Shown here: positions 1-9,046 of the stretch, one piece after another
Position numbering within the stretch: position 1 is the stretch's first letter
Layout of the letters: every line of letters begins with the position of its first letter
Source of the DNA: G963666935 sp963666935
Lineage (GTDB): Bacteria; Bacillota; Clostridia; Christensenellales; CAG-138
Direction of reading: 5' to 3'
Assembly (NCBI GenBank): GCA_963666935.1
Contig: OY762936.1
Span: 1,674,001-1,738,000 of the forward strand
Length of the DNA: 64,000 nucleotides
The notes under the pieces: model-generated
The model's input: the letters and a program-made list of their open reading frames with translations, nothing else
Told to the model about the DNA's origin: nothing
Database searches by the model: none
Translations under genes and position numbers: made by a program

Positions 1-372
1 CGTGATATGCGTGGTGACCCGAGCCCCCTTGGTACCCACGGGGTCTTTAAGTACCTGAACAAGGATTGCCTGCCCGCTCTTCACAATATCCTTGATATTG
101 GGAATTTCCGGCTTTGCTCCATCCGACAGCTCGTAATACTGCACGTCCGTGTCAATATCTCCCGCATAGAGAAACGCGTTGCGCTCCAGACCGATATCCA
201 CAAACGCCGCCTGCATGCCGGGTAGCACGTTTTGAACCCTGCCCTTGTAAATATTGCCCACCAGCCGCTCTTTTCCACGACGTTCCACATAAATCTCACA
301 GGGTATCCAATCTTCCATCAGCGCAACCCTGGTTTGGTATGGGTTAATATCTGCGACGATCTCTTTTAGCAC
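1..372 (-). CDS. rng: Ribonuclease E/G family protein (RNase G), N-terminal 124 codons
   Basis: Single-strand RNA endonuclease acting in rRNA/mRNA processing; only the N-terminus lies in the window. The translation begins VLKEIVADINPYQTRVALME and contains an S1-like RNA-binding segment (GNIYKGRVQNVLPGMQAAFV, roughly residues 36-56) followed by the typical VKSGQAILVQVLKDPVGTKG stretch. The GTG start at 372 overlaps the stop of the upstream DUF2344 gene by 7 nt and has GGAG 11 nt upstream, so it is translationally coupled. The order radical SAM - DUF2344 - rng is a conserved clostridial arrangement, usually followed by rplU. The catalytic DNase I-like domain lies outside the window. Confidence 0.9.
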   Translation of the reverse strand, partial: MLKEIVADINPYQTRVALMEDWIPCEIYVERRGKERLVGNIYKGRVQNVLPGMQAAFVDIGLERNAFLYAGDIDTDVQYYELSDGAKPEIPNIKDIVKSGQAILVQVLKDPVGTKGARVTTHIT

Positions 373-1076
373 GTTGTTTCCAACTCCTTTGAGAACCGCT
401 CGGGCAACTTCGGCATTACTGCGCCGTCTGCGGAAAAGATCTCCCTTCGATGCTGCCTAAAATCAAATTCCTGCCCCAGCATCCTTTCGTATTCTTTTAA
501 CAGCAGCGCTATGTTCAGGCTGCCTTTCACATCCAGCTGGCCAAAGATACGCAGGGCCGCCGAACCGTTTACAAGCGTTTCCACTTCCAACGCATAAAGC
601 TGGGGACGGATATCCACCTTGCGCAGGCCCGCCTTGGTATGTTTTTGCACCACGATTGCCCCGCCTTGGAGCTCTTCCGCCGCCTTTTGCAGCGCCTTCA
701 ACTCCACGGGAGACGCAAAATCAAGGAATACCTCATACTCCGCCCCCGCCATGAGCGCGGACAATGTAGGTAGTTTTTCATCCGTCGCGCGCGCCTCAAC
801 AACGGCAATCCCCGGCGGCAGCTGGGCGTTGATCCGCTCCAAAAACGCCTGAGGATCCACCTCTTGCTCCATTTTAATCTCCATCCATTCAGCACAACTT
901 GTGCTGCCCACCGTCAGCGCCGTGGCAAAAGAGAGCAGAGAATGCGGGTTAAAACCCTGGGAATAAGCAACGGGAAGATTGGCCCGCCGAAACGCCCGCT
1001 GAAACAGGCTCTGCACATCCAGATGGGAGATGAAGCGGACTTCCTCCCGCTTTTCAAACTTTGCAATAATTCGCAT
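366..1076 (-). CDS. TIGR03936/DUF2344 radical SAM-associated protein
   Basis: Function unknown; the family is nearly always encoded beside the TIGR03960 radical SAM protein, as here, and is thought to be its partner. About 236 aa, starting MRIIAKFEKREEVRFISHLD, with the family signature FQRAFRRANLPVAYSQGFNP near residues 30-50. ATG at 1076 is preferred because GGTGATC sits just upstream; in-frame TTG (1088) and GTG (1085) codons exist but lack a better site. It overlaps the radical SAM gene by 23 nt and the rng start by 7 nt, so the three are one operon. Confidence 0.88.
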   Translation of the reverse strand: MRIIAKFEKREEVRFISHLDVQSLFQRAFRRANLPVAYSQGFNPHSLLSFATALTVGSTSCAEWMEIKMEQEVDPQAFLERINAQLPPGIAVVEARATDEKLPTLSALMAGAEYEVFLDFASPVELKALQKAAEELQGGAIVVQKHTKAGLRKVDIRPQLYALEVETLVNGSAALRIFGQLDVKGSLNIALLLKEYERMLGQEFDFRQHRREIFSADGAVMPKLPERFSKELETTC

Positions 1077-2889
1077 ATTGATCACCAAAACAGCCGTTGC
1101 ATCCTTCCCGGCAGTCCTTTGTCAGCTCGGCGCGCACGGCCTTTGTGCACTCGCGCTTTAAATAATCCTCTGTTACAAGCATATCGATATGCTCCCAAGG
1201 CAGCGGCTCATTTTGACTCCGGCGCCGATGGGCATAATAGGCTGGATCCACGCCGCAGCTTGAAAACGCCGCTTCCCAAGCGGAAAGCTTAAAATGTTCA
1301 TCCCAGGAATCAAACCGCGCGCCGCGCTGGTACGCACCTAACATCACCTCTGCAATGCGCCGGTCGCCCCGGGCCACCACCGCCTCCAGCACGCTGATAT
1401 CCGGCGCGTGGTATGAAAACGTCACCCCTCGAATTCCCCGCAAGGCGGCTTTGAGCAATGCCTGCTTTTCAACGATCTGTGCCTTCGTATTCTGGGGTTC
1501 CCACTGGAACGGGGTACACGGCTTGGGCACAAACGTGGACACGCTAACGGTTAGCCGTAGCCCCTTACCGCGCATTTCCTTTGGCACAGCATAAAAGGCT
1601 TGGGACACCTTTCTGGCAAGATCCGCAATCCCCAGAAGATCCTCTTCTGTTTCCGTGGGCAGCCCCAGCATGAAGTAGAGCTTCACGCTATCCCAGCCGC
1701 ATTCAAAGGCATCCTTTGCACTGCGCAGCAAATCCTCTTCGGTCACGCACTTGTTGATAACGTCCCGCAGCCGCTGGGTGCCTGCCTCCGGCGCAAATGT
1801 CAGTCCGGATTTGCGTACCTGACGCATCTGCTCCAAATCGGTTTTCAAGAATGAGTCAATCCGCAGTGACGGAAGCGAAAGAGATACCCGCTTATCCTGG
1901 AATGCCCCCATCAGCTCCGGCACCAGATCGTGAATCTCTGAATAATCCCCAGAACTTAACGATAACAGTGAAATTTCGTCGTAGCCAGTACATGCCTCCA
2001 TCGCATGTGCCTGTTCTATGAGCGTATTTTTTCGCCGTTCCCTCACCGGCCTATAGATGAAACCGGCTTGGCAAAACCGGCAGCCGCGGGTGCATCCGCG
2101 GAAAAGTTCCAAAGAGAGTCGGTCGTGCACGATGGACATGTACGGTACGACGGGCTTCCCGATGTAATGCGCCATATCCAAATCTTTTACAACCGCGCGA
2201 ACAACCTTTTGGGGCGCTTGGTTCTCCGTGCAGTTCATCCTGAGAAAATCGCCGTTTGCATTGTATTCCGGCTCATAAAAACACGGAATGTAGACGCCCT
2301 GAATCTTGGAAAGCGCCAGCAGCAACTCGTGCTTCGTTGCTCCTTTGCGCTTCATTTCTCCATAGACGTCCATGAGCTGACCAACCATCTCTTCCCCATC
2401 GCCGATCATCACAACATCCATAAAAGGTGCCACCGGCTCCGGGTTGCACATGCAGGGGCCGCCGCAGACGATTAGCGGCACATCCTCTCCCCGGTCTTTG
2501 GCATAAAAGGGAATGCCGGAAAGCTCCAGCATGGTGAACAGATTTGTATAACACATTTCATAGAGGAACGAAAAACCAACGACATCGAATTCCCCCAGCG
2601 GTCGCTTATTTTCCAATGAAAAGAGTGGCAGTCCTTCTTGGCGCAGCAGCGCCTCCATATCCGGCCAGGGCGCATAGACCCGCTCGCAGACAGTATCCTC
2701 CCGCAGGTTCAGGATATGATATAGGATACGGGAGCCCAGATGAGACATCCCGATTTCGTACACATCCGGAAAGCAAAGCGCAAAGCGATACGTCGCGTCC
2801 CGCTTCTCCGTTATATTTAGTTCGCCCCCGGTATACCGCGTTGGCTTTTCCACTTTGGCAAGCAGCTTGTCCAAATTCTTAAGTTCCAA
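1054..2889 (-). CDS. Radical SAM protein, TIGR03960 family with B12-binding-like N-domain
   Basis: Predicted S-adenosylmethionine radical enzyme of unknown substrate. An N-terminal cobalamin-binding-like domain (about residues 1-210) precedes a radical SAM core with the cluster motif RGCTRGCRFCQAGF (CX3CX2C). The C-terminus has a Cys-rich end (CREGCNGCFGDQ) typical of the family. The reading frame is open from a GTG at 2901, but a strong GGAGGT lies inside that extension, 5 nt before a TTG at 2889. Starting there gives LELKNLDKLLAKVEKPTRYT, which matches how family members begin, so TTG 2889 is chosen. It heads the DUF2344-rng operon. Confidence 0.87.
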   Translation of the reverse strand: MELKNLDKLLAKVEKPTRYTGGELNITEKRDATYRFALCFPDVYEIGMSHLGSRILYHILNLREDTVCERVYAPWPDMEALLRQEGLPLFSLENKRPLGEFDVVGFSFLYEMCYTNLFTMLELSGIPFYAKDRGEDVPLIVCGGPCMCNPEPVAPFMDVVMIGDGEEMVGQLMDVYGEMKRKGATKHELLLALSKIQGVYIPCFYEPEYNANGDFLRMNCTENQAPQKVVRAVVKDLDMAHYIGKPVVPYMSIVHDRLSLELFRGCTRGCRFCQAGFIYRPVRERRKNTLIEQAHAMEACTGYDEISLLSLSSGDYSEIHDLVPELMGAFQDKRVSLSLPSLRIDSFLKTDLEQMRQVRKSGLTFAPEAGTQRLRDVINKCVTEEDLLRSAKDAFECGWDSVKLYFMLGLPTETEEDLLGIADLARKVSQAFYAVPKEMRGKGLRLTVSVSTFVPKPCTPFQWEPQNTKAQIVEKQALLKAALRGIRGVTFSYHAPDISVLEAVVARGDRRIAEVMLGAYQRGARFDSWDEHFKLSAWEAAFSSCGVDPAYYAHRRRSQNEPLPWEHIDMLVTEDYLKRECTKAVRAELTKDCREGCNGCFGDQYANYCKV

Positions 2890-2940
2890 ATTAACCTCCA
2901 CGACTTCTTTGCGTATGCTCCAATGTTATCATTAATTATT

Positions 2941-3825
2941 TTATAAATCAATGACGTTGGCTACCGAAATTTCTCCGCGGCGGTCTAGGATACACTGAAT
3001 CAGTTTTCCCTCGTCCAGTGAACCAATTATGCATAGATCGTCATCCACAACACAGATGACGCTGTACCGTTCCGTATGTAGCATTTTGTATGCTTCATGG
3101 ACCGTGGTGCTCTTATGGACCCCGATCTGACAAATCTCCAAGGGCTCTCCGCCCCGCAGGCTAACGCACTTTTGCATGGCGTCACGGAGGGCATTTTTGC
3201 CCGCGCTTCTGCGTTGCGAAACCGCGGCGATCAAAAGAAAAATTCCGAAGATGAGAAGCGTCAAGTTTTCGCTACCTAAAAGCAGAATAACGGCGCCGCC
3301 CAAAAGCAACGCTGCCGCCAGTATGATTCCCAGAATACTGCACGTCTTTTCAGGGTGCCCTCTTTTGCGAAGCAGGCTTTTCAAAATTCTTCCGCCGTCC
3401 AGCGGGTAGGCTGGGAACAGGTTGATCAGGGCAATTGACAGGTTGATATTTCCAAAATCCCGTACATACAAAAAATCGCCGAAGGATAACACCGCATAGC
3501 AGATGCAGGCCGACACGATACTCAGGATCGGGCCGGCCAAAGCGATCATACCTGCGTCTTTGAGGCTTCGGATCTCCTCCATTTCTGCCACACAGCCAAA
3601 GGGCTGTAGCTCAATGCCAGAAACCCGGTATCCCAAACTTTGGGCGATAAAAATATGGGCAAACTCATGGGCGATCAACGCGATTCCGCCCAGAATGCAA
3701 ATGTCCACGTTGTCGCTGACAGCGGAAAAGACCAACAGCACCGCAAGAAACGGGCTGCAGCTGATCTCAATTCCCCGTACATATCCCAGGCGCAGTTTGG
3801 CCGCCGAATTACGCAAGCGTGCCAT
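2941..3825 (-). CDS. spoIVFB: SpoIVFB-like site-2 intramembrane metalloprotease
   Basis: In sporulation SpoIVFB cleaves pro-sigma-K in the outer forespore membrane of the mother cell. The 294-aa protein is polytopic. The zinc motif HEFAH sits at residues 53-57 in a membrane segment (GGIALIAHEFAHIFIAQ), and the third metal ligand lies in NLFPAYPLDGGRI (about residue 143). A single CBS domain occupies the last ~60 residues, as in Bacillus SpoIVFB. It overlaps the spoIVFA stop by 17 nt, implying coupled translation. Identification rests on motifs plus the SpoIVFA neighbour; without that context it would be called a generic M50 protease. Confidence 0.88.
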   Translation of the reverse strand: MARLRNSAAKLRLGYVRGIEISCSPFLAVLLVFSAVSDNVDICILGGIALIAHEFAHIFIAQSLGYRVSGIELQPFGCVAEMEEIRSLKDAGMIALAGPILSIVSACICYAVLSFGDFLYVRDFGNINLSIALINLFPAYPLDGGRILKSLLRKRGHPEKTCSILGIILAAALLLGGAVILLLGSENLTLLIFGIFLLIAAVSQRRSAGKNALRDAMQKCVSLRGGEPLEICQIGVHKSTTVHEAYKMLHTERYSVICVVDDDLCIIGSLDEGKLIQCILDRRGEISVANVIDL

Positions 3826-4483
3826 CTTTGAAATCGAAATATTCCTCCGGAGACGTGGGTCTGCCGCTGGCGTTTACCGTAATCTGTATCAGTTCCGTCG
3901 CCTTGCCGATGGTATCGCTAGCGGACAGGGACTGCCCTTCTTCTGCGATAACACTCTCCAGCCCGTAATAGATGATTTCCTCGTCTTCGTCGGTAACCAG
4001 GCTGAGATAGGCCCCAAGCTCCGCGTCTACACCCGTTTCCTTCACCTTGCCCGCCTGAGGCGCGTACACGTATTCCCCTTCCTTGCATGCCAAATACAGA
4101 ATGTAACCGCTCTCATCCACATACATGCTTTCATATTTTACGTTGAGCTCCGGTTTCGCGCCGCTAGAGAACACCTCAATGATGCCCGGAAGCTCCACAA
4201 ACTTGAGCTTTCCCAGCATCTCATCAAAGGGAGTCGACTCTTCCTGTGCCGAAGCTGTTATCGCGCTGCTTTGAGGAAAAATATTCGACCATTCCAAGAG
4301 CAGCACCCCGGCGCAGATGACGATGCACAGGAACAGTTTGAAAAGCATACTCCCGCCGGAAAAGCTTCTTTCGTTCCTACGATTATAATAATAAGACGGC
4401 CGATAGGGCAGGATGCCTCGCTGCACACGGTCTGTTTTTTCCACGGATATAAAATCTGAATGTGTGACTTTGTTTTCATCCAT
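3809..4483 (-). CDS. spoIVFA: SpoIVFA-like regulator, membrane-anchored M23/LytM-like protein
   Basis: In Bacillus SpoIVFA holds the SpoIVFB protease inactive until the forespore signal arrives. This protein (about 224 aa) has a charged N-terminus, one transmembrane segment (MLFKLFLCIVICAGVLLLEW) and a C-terminal degenerate LytM fold (VKETGVDAELGAYLSLVTDE onward) without an obvious catalytic His/Asp set. The start MDENKVTHSDF at 4483 follows a G6 ribosome site 7 nt upstream. A sigma-E-like promoter lies 25-52 nt upstream inside the end of rodA, fitting mother-cell expression. Confidence 0.85.
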   Translation of the reverse strand: MDENKVTHSDFISVEKTDRVQRGILPYRPSYYYNRRNERSFSGGSMLFKLFLCIVICAGVLLLEWSNIFPQSSAITASAQEESTPFDEMLGKLKFVELPGIIEVFSSGAKPELNVKYESMYVDESGYILYLACKEGEYVYAPQAGKVKETGVDAELGAYLSLVTDEDEEIIYYGLESVIAEEGQSLSASDTIGKATELIQITVNASGRPTSPEEYFDFKDGTLA

Positions 4484-4507
4484 ATAACAACCCCCCTCTG
4501 ACAGTAA

Positions 4508-4535
4508 TATGTATGTCGGAAGGGGGTGCAATATT
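4508..4535 (-). promoter_or_regulatory. Sigma-E-like promoter for spoIVFA-spoIVFB
   Basis: On the minus strand AATATT (4530-4535) is separated by 14 nt from CATACATA (4508-4515). The known sigma-E pattern is ATATT - N14 - CATACANT. The -35 box overlaps the stop-codon region of rodA, giving a leader of roughly 20 nt before spoIVFA. Position and match agree with the known sigma-E control of the spoIVF operon. Confidence 0.7.
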
Positions 4536-5689
4536 TAACGTTTTTTACTAGGTCGTCGCATCCATACATTCTCAATAAGGCCCACGCCTACGATATTTGT
4601 CAAAAGGTTGGAGCCCCCGTAGCTGATAAATGGCAACGGGATACCCGTGACCGGCATGAGCCCTATGGTCATTCCGATATTCTCAAACACATGGGCGGTC
4701 AGCATGCCCGCCACGCCCACGACCATGCACATGGCGAAGTTGTCTTTTGTTTTAAGCGCAATGTAGATCCATCGGAAAATCAGGATGAAATACAGAAGGA
4801 TCACAATCGTGCCACCTACAAATCCGAGCCCCTCCACGATGCCGGCGAAAATAAAATCCGTATGCCGCTCCGGCACAAAGCGCAGCTGCGCCAACGTGCC
4901 TTCCGAGAAGAAACCTTTGCCATAAAGCTGGCCGGAACCAATGGCGATTTTGGACTGGGAAACATTATACCCAAAGTTTTTTAAATCCAACGATGGATTT
5001 AAAAAAACCCTGATTCTCCACTGCTGTTCCTCACTCATCAGAAAATAGTACCCCAGCGGCAGCGCCACCGCAAGGGTTCCCATAGCTGTAAGGATATACC
5101 CCCACGAAATGCGCGCAATGAAAAAGATGAAGACTAGGATGCAAATATACACAAACGCCGTCCCAAAATCGGGCTGCAACATCACCAGCACGGTAGGGAT
5201 AGCACATAGGGCGCAGATTTTCATTATTTTTACAAAGCCGGACAATTTGCCGTTCGCGTCCATGGACTGGCTCACGGCCTGAGCCAGCATGAGGATAATG
5301 GTGATCTTACAGATCTCCCCCGGCTGCAGCGCCCGATCGATAAAGTCCAATGAGAGCCAGCCTTGAATCCCCCGGGTCTTAGACACAAGAAAAAGAACCA
5401 AAAGCAGACCGATATTTGCAAAATACGCATATTTAATGAAGAACTTGAAGATCTTGTAGTCCACCACCATGACGATAAGCATCAAGGCCAGCGCGATCAA
5501 AAAGTTCACCAACTGTTTTTTTGCGTAATAGAGGTTCAGCTTGTCCAGATAATCGGCAATGCTTGCTTCGTTGCCATCAAAGGGGTTGGCCATAATGCTC
5601 GCAATACTCACTAGCCCTATCAAGAACAGTGCGCATACCAGCAGGATAGTAATCCAATCGATTTGTTTGAGCAGATCTTTATTAAACAT
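4535..5689 (-). CDS. rodA: Rod shape-determining protein RodA (SEDS peptidoglycan polymerase)
   Basis: SEDS-family glycosyltransferase that polymerises lipid II for sidewall growth together with a class B PBP. 384 aa, about ten membrane helices, N-terminus LKQIDWITILLVCALFLIGL, and the C-terminal family signature GLMPVTGIPLPFISYGGSNL. FtsW/SpoVE are paralogues; the N-terminus and the position just before the spoIVF genes, as in other Clostridia, favour RodA. ATG 5689 has GAAGGTAACA upstream. Confidence 0.9.
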   Translation of the reverse strand: MFNKDLLKQIDWITILLVCALFLIGLVSIASIMANPFDGNEASIADYLDKLNLYYAKKQLVNFLIALALMLIVMVVDYKIFKFFIKYAYFANIGLLLVLFLVSKTRGIQGWLSLDFIDRALQPGEICKITIILMLAQAVSQSMDANGKLSGFVKIMKICALCAIPTVLVMLQPDFGTAFVYICILVFIFFIARISWGYILTAMGTLAVALPLGYYFLMSEEQQWRIRVFLNPSLDLKNFGYNVSQSKIAIGSGQLYGKGFFSEGTLAQLRFVPERHTDFIFAGIVEGLGFVGGTIVILLYFILIFRWIYIALKTKDNFAMCMVVGVAGMLTAHVFENIGMTIGLMPVTGIPLPFISYGGSNLLTNIVGVGLIENVWMRRPSKKR

Positions 5690-5725
5690 TGTTACCTTCG
5701 TCCCAAATAATGTAGTTGCACGGAA

Positions 5726-7150
5726 TTATATGATATTGCATTCATCTTTTTCCGGCCGCGCATTTAGTTCCGCCCGCTTTTCGTCATACCCCTGCTTCCC
5801 TAGCAAGGCATAGGTTGCGTTTTTCCCCTCTTCCACGCCGGGCTGATCAAAAGCGTCCACGTTGAGCAACTCTCCCGCGAATGCGGTTTGCAGCTCCATA
5901 AGGCACAGCAGCTGGCCCACAGTAAAGGGGTTGACCTGTGGAATGTGGATGGTCTTATTTAGGTGGCCACTCTTTTGCACCGCGTATTCCGTGGCGCTCT
6001 GCTCCGCCGCAATGAGCTCGTTGAATGTATGGCCACCCAAAAACGCCACGTCGGGGATCGCTTCATACCCGACAGGGATTGCCAGCGTATCACGATACTT
6101 CTCTACGGCAATAAAGGTAAGTACCTTATCGAAGGGGCCTTCGGTATATAGCTGCACCTGGGAATGCTGATCCGTAACGCCAAGGGCTTTCACCGGCGTT
6201 TGCCCAGCGTGCACGATTTTGCCTTCCCGATTTACGCGTTTACCAAGGGATTCCGCCCAAAGCTGGGCGTACCAATCAGCCATATACTTGAGGGAATCCG
6301 CATAGGGCATCATCACGCTGATGTTACAGCCCCGCTCCATGGCCATAACCTCCAGAAGGGCTGCCATACAGGCCGGATTTTTACAGGGATCCGTTTCGCT
6401 GCACCGGGCATCCATATCGGCGGCGCCACAAAGCAATTCCTCGATATCGATGCCGCAAACTGCGGCGGGCAACAGCCCCACGGGACAAAGCTCGCTGAAC
6501 CGGCCCCCGACCCCATCCGGCACACAGAGCGTACGAATGCCGTTTTCCTTAGCAATTCGGATCAGGTTGCCCTTTTGTTTGTCCGTGGTGGCAATGATAT
6601 GCTTGGGCCAATCCTCCCCAACGGCTTCCTTGAGCTTCGCGGTGACGAAGAGCAGCTGTGACATGGTTTCCGACGTGTTACCGGATTTTGTGATGACGTT
6701 GAATGCGGTGCGCCGCGGATCCACCACTTCAAAGAGGGAGGCCATCCGCTCGGGATCCACATTGTCCTCCACATAAAACTTTGGGCCATCCCGCTTTTCA
6801 CGCTCCAGATCATTGTAGCGCAAGGAGCGCAGCGCCTGATGAACGGCCATGGGACCCAGTGCGCTACCGCCGATGCCCAGCACCACGAAGGTGTCAAAGC
6901 GCTCCCGCACGTCCGTCGCGATTTGTTGGATCTCCTTTACAACGTCATCCTGCGCAAAGGGCAGGGCGCGCCACTTCATTTTTTCGCGCCCGGCTTCCAT
7001 GGATTGCACGGCACAAACGCAGCGAGGAATGTTGGCCTCAATCTCGGAAAGAGAAAAACCGTTTTCACCCACAAATTCCCGCATCATGTTGTTAAAGTCC
7101 AGTTTTATGCGCATTTGTCCGCGCCAGGCCGCATCCTCGAATCGCTTCAT
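5726..7150 (-). CDS. pgi: Glucose-6-phosphate isomerase
   Basis: Interconverts glucose-6-phosphate and fructose-6-phosphate in glycolysis and gluconeogenesis. 474 aa with sugar-isomerase (SIS) signatures: VVLGIGGSALGPMAVHQAL near residue 80, NVITKSGNTSETMSQLL near 150, GGRFSELCPVGLLPAAV near 215 and IPQVNPFTVGQLLCLMELQT near the C-terminus. ATG 7150 has GGAGGG 4 nt upstream. A second in-frame ATG at 7114 (MRIKLDFNN) resembles shorter clostridial versions but has a weaker site. Monocistronic, with an extended -10 promoter at 7184-7192. Confidence 0.95.
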   Translation of the reverse strand: MKRFEDAAWRGQMRIKLDFNNMMREFVGENGFSLSEIEANIPRCVCAVQSMEAGREKMKWRALPFAQDDVVKEIQQIATDVRERFDTFVVLGIGGSALGPMAVHQALRSLRYNDLEREKRDGPKFYVEDNVDPERMASLFEVVDPRRTAFNVITKSGNTSETMSQLLFVTAKLKEAVGEDWPKHIIATTDKQKGNLIRIAKENGIRTLCVPDGVGGRFSELCPVGLLPAAVCGIDIEELLCGAADMDARCSETDPCKNPACMAALLEVMAMERGCNISVMMPYADSLKYMADWYAQLWAESLGKRVNREGKIVHAGQTPVKALGVTDQHSQVQLYTEGPFDKVLTFIAVEKYRDTLAIPVGYEAIPDVAFLGGHTFNELIAAEQSATEYAVQKSGHLNKTIHIPQVNPFTVGQLLCLMELQTAFAGELLNVDAFDQPGVEEGKNATYALLGKQGYDEKRAELNARPEKDECNII

Positions 7151-7183
7151 AAAACCCTCCGTTTTCCTCGCACTAATTATGTT

Positions 7184-7192
7184 ATTATATCA
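7184..7192 (-). promoter_or_regulatory. Extended -10 promoter for pgi
   Basis: Minus-strand TGATATAAT (TGN-TATAAT) sits 34-42 nt before the pgi start; no good -35 is seen 17 nt upstream, which extended -10 promoters tolerate. Confidence 0.5.
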
Positions 7193-7233
7193 TACCGCAG
7201 CATGCATCCGACATATATTACACTGCGGAGAAA

Positions 7234-7740
7234 ATGATGATGCATATAAATTTTAAAGAGCGCCGCACTCTTATGCGGTACATCTTGTTGTTAACTGTTT
7301 GCGTTGCGGCCGCGGCGGCCGCAGTGTTTCTGTATTATGCGCATAAGGAATACGGACACATCCGCGTCTGCGCAATGGATGCCTACACCTTAAATCCGCT
7401 CGAGGGGGTGACGGTGCTACTGCCCGACAGCGGCCTGTCCGCCGTGACCGGGCCCAACGGCGAGGCGCTGATCACAGGTATCCCCATTGAAAAGCATCGC
7501 CAACAGAACAAGCTCTTAAAACAGGTGGCAGGCGAATGCACGCTACTCGCCTACGCAGACGGCTACCTGCCCTATGCGCTGCTTTACATGCAGGTGAATC
7601 CCGGCACCGTTCGCAGTGGGCCGACGCTTTATATGTTCCCCGTCGGCGAAAGCTCTGTTGATATTATATCAGTGGTTGAGACGCCCGAATATAGTTGGAT
7701 CCGTGAACTTTTAGCGAAATATTTAGAAAAAGCACATTAA
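7234..7740 (+). CDS. Hypothetical membrane-anchored protein with carboxypeptidase-regulatory-like fold
   Basis: Not recognised as a named family. 168 aa: a short basic N-terminus, one transmembrane/signal-anchor segment (YILLLTVCVAAAAAAVFLYY, about residues 15-36), then an extracytoplasmic beta-rich domain. HIRVCAMDAYTLNPLEGVTV...SAVTGPNGEALITGI resembles a carboxypeptidase regulatory (CarboxypepD_reg/Ig-like) repeat. GCGGAG lies 3 nt before ATG 7234. It is divergent from pgi and upstream of the DUF3810 gene, which has its own promoter. Surface exposure is inferred; function is unknown. Confidence 0.7.
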   Translation: MMMHINFKERRTLMRYILLLTVCVAAAAAAVFLYYAHKEYGHIRVCAMDAYTLNPLEGVTVLLPDSGLSAVTGPNGEALITGIPIEKHRQQNKLLKQVAGECTLLAYADGYLPYALLYMQVNPGTVRSGPTLYMFPVGESSVDIISVVETPEYSWIRELLAKYLEKAH

Positions 7741-7744
7741 GCTG

Positions 7745-7773
7745 TTTCTTCCCCATCTTCCATGCGATATAAT
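7745..7773 (+). promoter_or_regulatory. Promoter placing the transcription start at the ATG of the DUF3810 gene
   Basis: TTTCTT (7745-7750), 17-nt spacer, TATAAT (7768-7773); the ATG at 7781 follows after 7 nt and no Shine-Dalgarno lies between. This geometry would give a leaderless message. Confidence 0.5.
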
Positions 7774-7780
7774 AACGCTT

Positions 7781-8887
7781 ATGAAAAGCGAAAATGACGC
7801 ATTGTGGAAAGAACAGCTTAAACGGCTTCCCCTCTTGCTTCTGATCCCACTGGGGTTGTTGATCCCCAAAATTGCTGTGAACTTCCCTCAATTTATTGAA
7901 ACATATTACAGCGGCCGCATTTATCTTTTGATCAGCGGCTTTATTGGTATGCTTACGCGCTGGTTCCCTGGCTCGCTGGCAGAGGTTCTTCTGCTGATTA
8001 CCGCCGCAAGCCTCGTTTTTTCTTTTCTCAAAAAAACCATCAAGCTGATTTTCGAGAGAGGGTATTGGGTCAGATATGTCACTTTCCTGCTGTCACTGTG
8101 CGTTGCGGTAGGCGTTTTGCTCAACCTGTTTTATGGGGTATGGGGCTTGAACTACTTCCGCCCCACATTGTACAAGCTAATGGATTTGCCCGTGGAAGCC
8201 CGACCCGTGGAGGAGCTGGAGGCGCTGTGCTACCGTTTAACCGATTCCGCGAAAACGCTTCGGGCAGAAGTAGTGGAAAATAAGGACGGCGTCTTTGCGC
8301 TGGAAGATGGCTATCGAACCTATTTCAGGCAGATCCCCGCAGCCTACGAAGCACTTGGGAAGGAAAACCCGCTGTTTGCAGCAAAGGTTTATCCGGCCAA
8401 AAGCGTCTATTTTTCCGTAGGCTTATCCTATGCCAACATCGTCGGCATCTATTTCCCCTATACGGCGGAATGCAACGTGAACACAGACCAGCCCGCCCTG
8501 CTCATGCTTTCCGGCGCTGCCCATGAGACCGCACACTTTCTAGGATTCTCCCGTGAGGATGAAGCCAATTTCATCGCCTATCTCTGCTGCCTCCATTCGG
8601 ACAACCCCTCCATCGCCTATTCCGGCACCATGAGCGCACTGATCTACTGCGCGAATCAGCTTTACAAGTCCGATTCGGGCAAGTATAGGGCGCTATATGC
8701 CACCTACAGTGAGGGAATGATTCGGGACCTTAAGGACTATTCCGCGTACTGGGATCAATTTAAAGGGCCGGTGCAAGAATCTTTCGACTCCGTCAACGAC
8801 AATTACCTAAAATTCAACAAGCAAGAGTCCGGCATCAAAAGCTATGGCATGATGGTGGACCTCATGCTGTCCTACTACGCCAATTAG
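7781..8887 (+). CDS. DUF3810 family membrane protein, zinc-metallopeptidase-like
   Basis: 368 aa. Three hydrophobic segments lie in the first ~125 residues (LPLLLLIPLGLLIPKIAVNF, a second near residue 65, a third near 110 ending FYGVWGLNYFRP). A soluble domain follows with a gluzincin-type motif AHETAHFLGFSREDEANFIA (HETAH plus a downstream Glu). The HExxH and the trailing E suggest a membrane-bound peptidase, but activity and substrate are unknown for the family. The start has no ribosome binding site; see the promoter entry. A weak hairpin (GGCAG/CTGCC, 8887-8902) follows the stop. Confidence 0.82.
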   Translation: MKSENDALWKEQLKRLPLLLLIPLGLLIPKIAVNFPQFIETYYSGRIYLLISGFIGMLTRWFPGSLAEVLLLITAASLVFSFLKKTIKLIFERGYWVRYVTFLLSLCVAVGVLLNLFYGVWGLNYFRPTLYKLMDLPVEARPVEELEALCYRLTDSAKTLRAEVVENKDGVFALEDGYRTYFRQIPAAYEALGKENPLFAAKVYPAKSVYFSVGLSYANIVGIYFPYTAECNVNTDQPALLMLSGAAHETAHFLGFSREDEANFIAYLCCLHSDNPSIAYSGTMSALIYCANQLYKSDSGKYRALYATYSEGMIRDLKDYSAYWDQFKGPVQESFDSVNDNYLKFNKQESGIKSYGMMVDLMLSYYAN

Positions 8888-8911
8888 GCAGAAAACACTG
8901 CCGTTCTCTGA

Positions 8912-8940
8912 TTTGGTATGGACGTTTGTTCATTTATAAT
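8912..8940 (+). promoter_or_regulatory. Possible promoter for the 2-oxoacid oxidoreductase operon
   Basis: TTTGGT - 17 nt - TATAAT (8935-8940), about 107 nt before the first gene of the operon. The -35 is poor. Confidence 0.4.
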
Positions 8941-9046
8941 GTAATATAAAGTTTGATGCCCGGATTCATGCATATATATGCAGAACTGTCCGGAAAATCC
9001 CGAAGCGTGTTGGAATCATTCCGGAAAGCTGTCCTGGGAAAGAATT

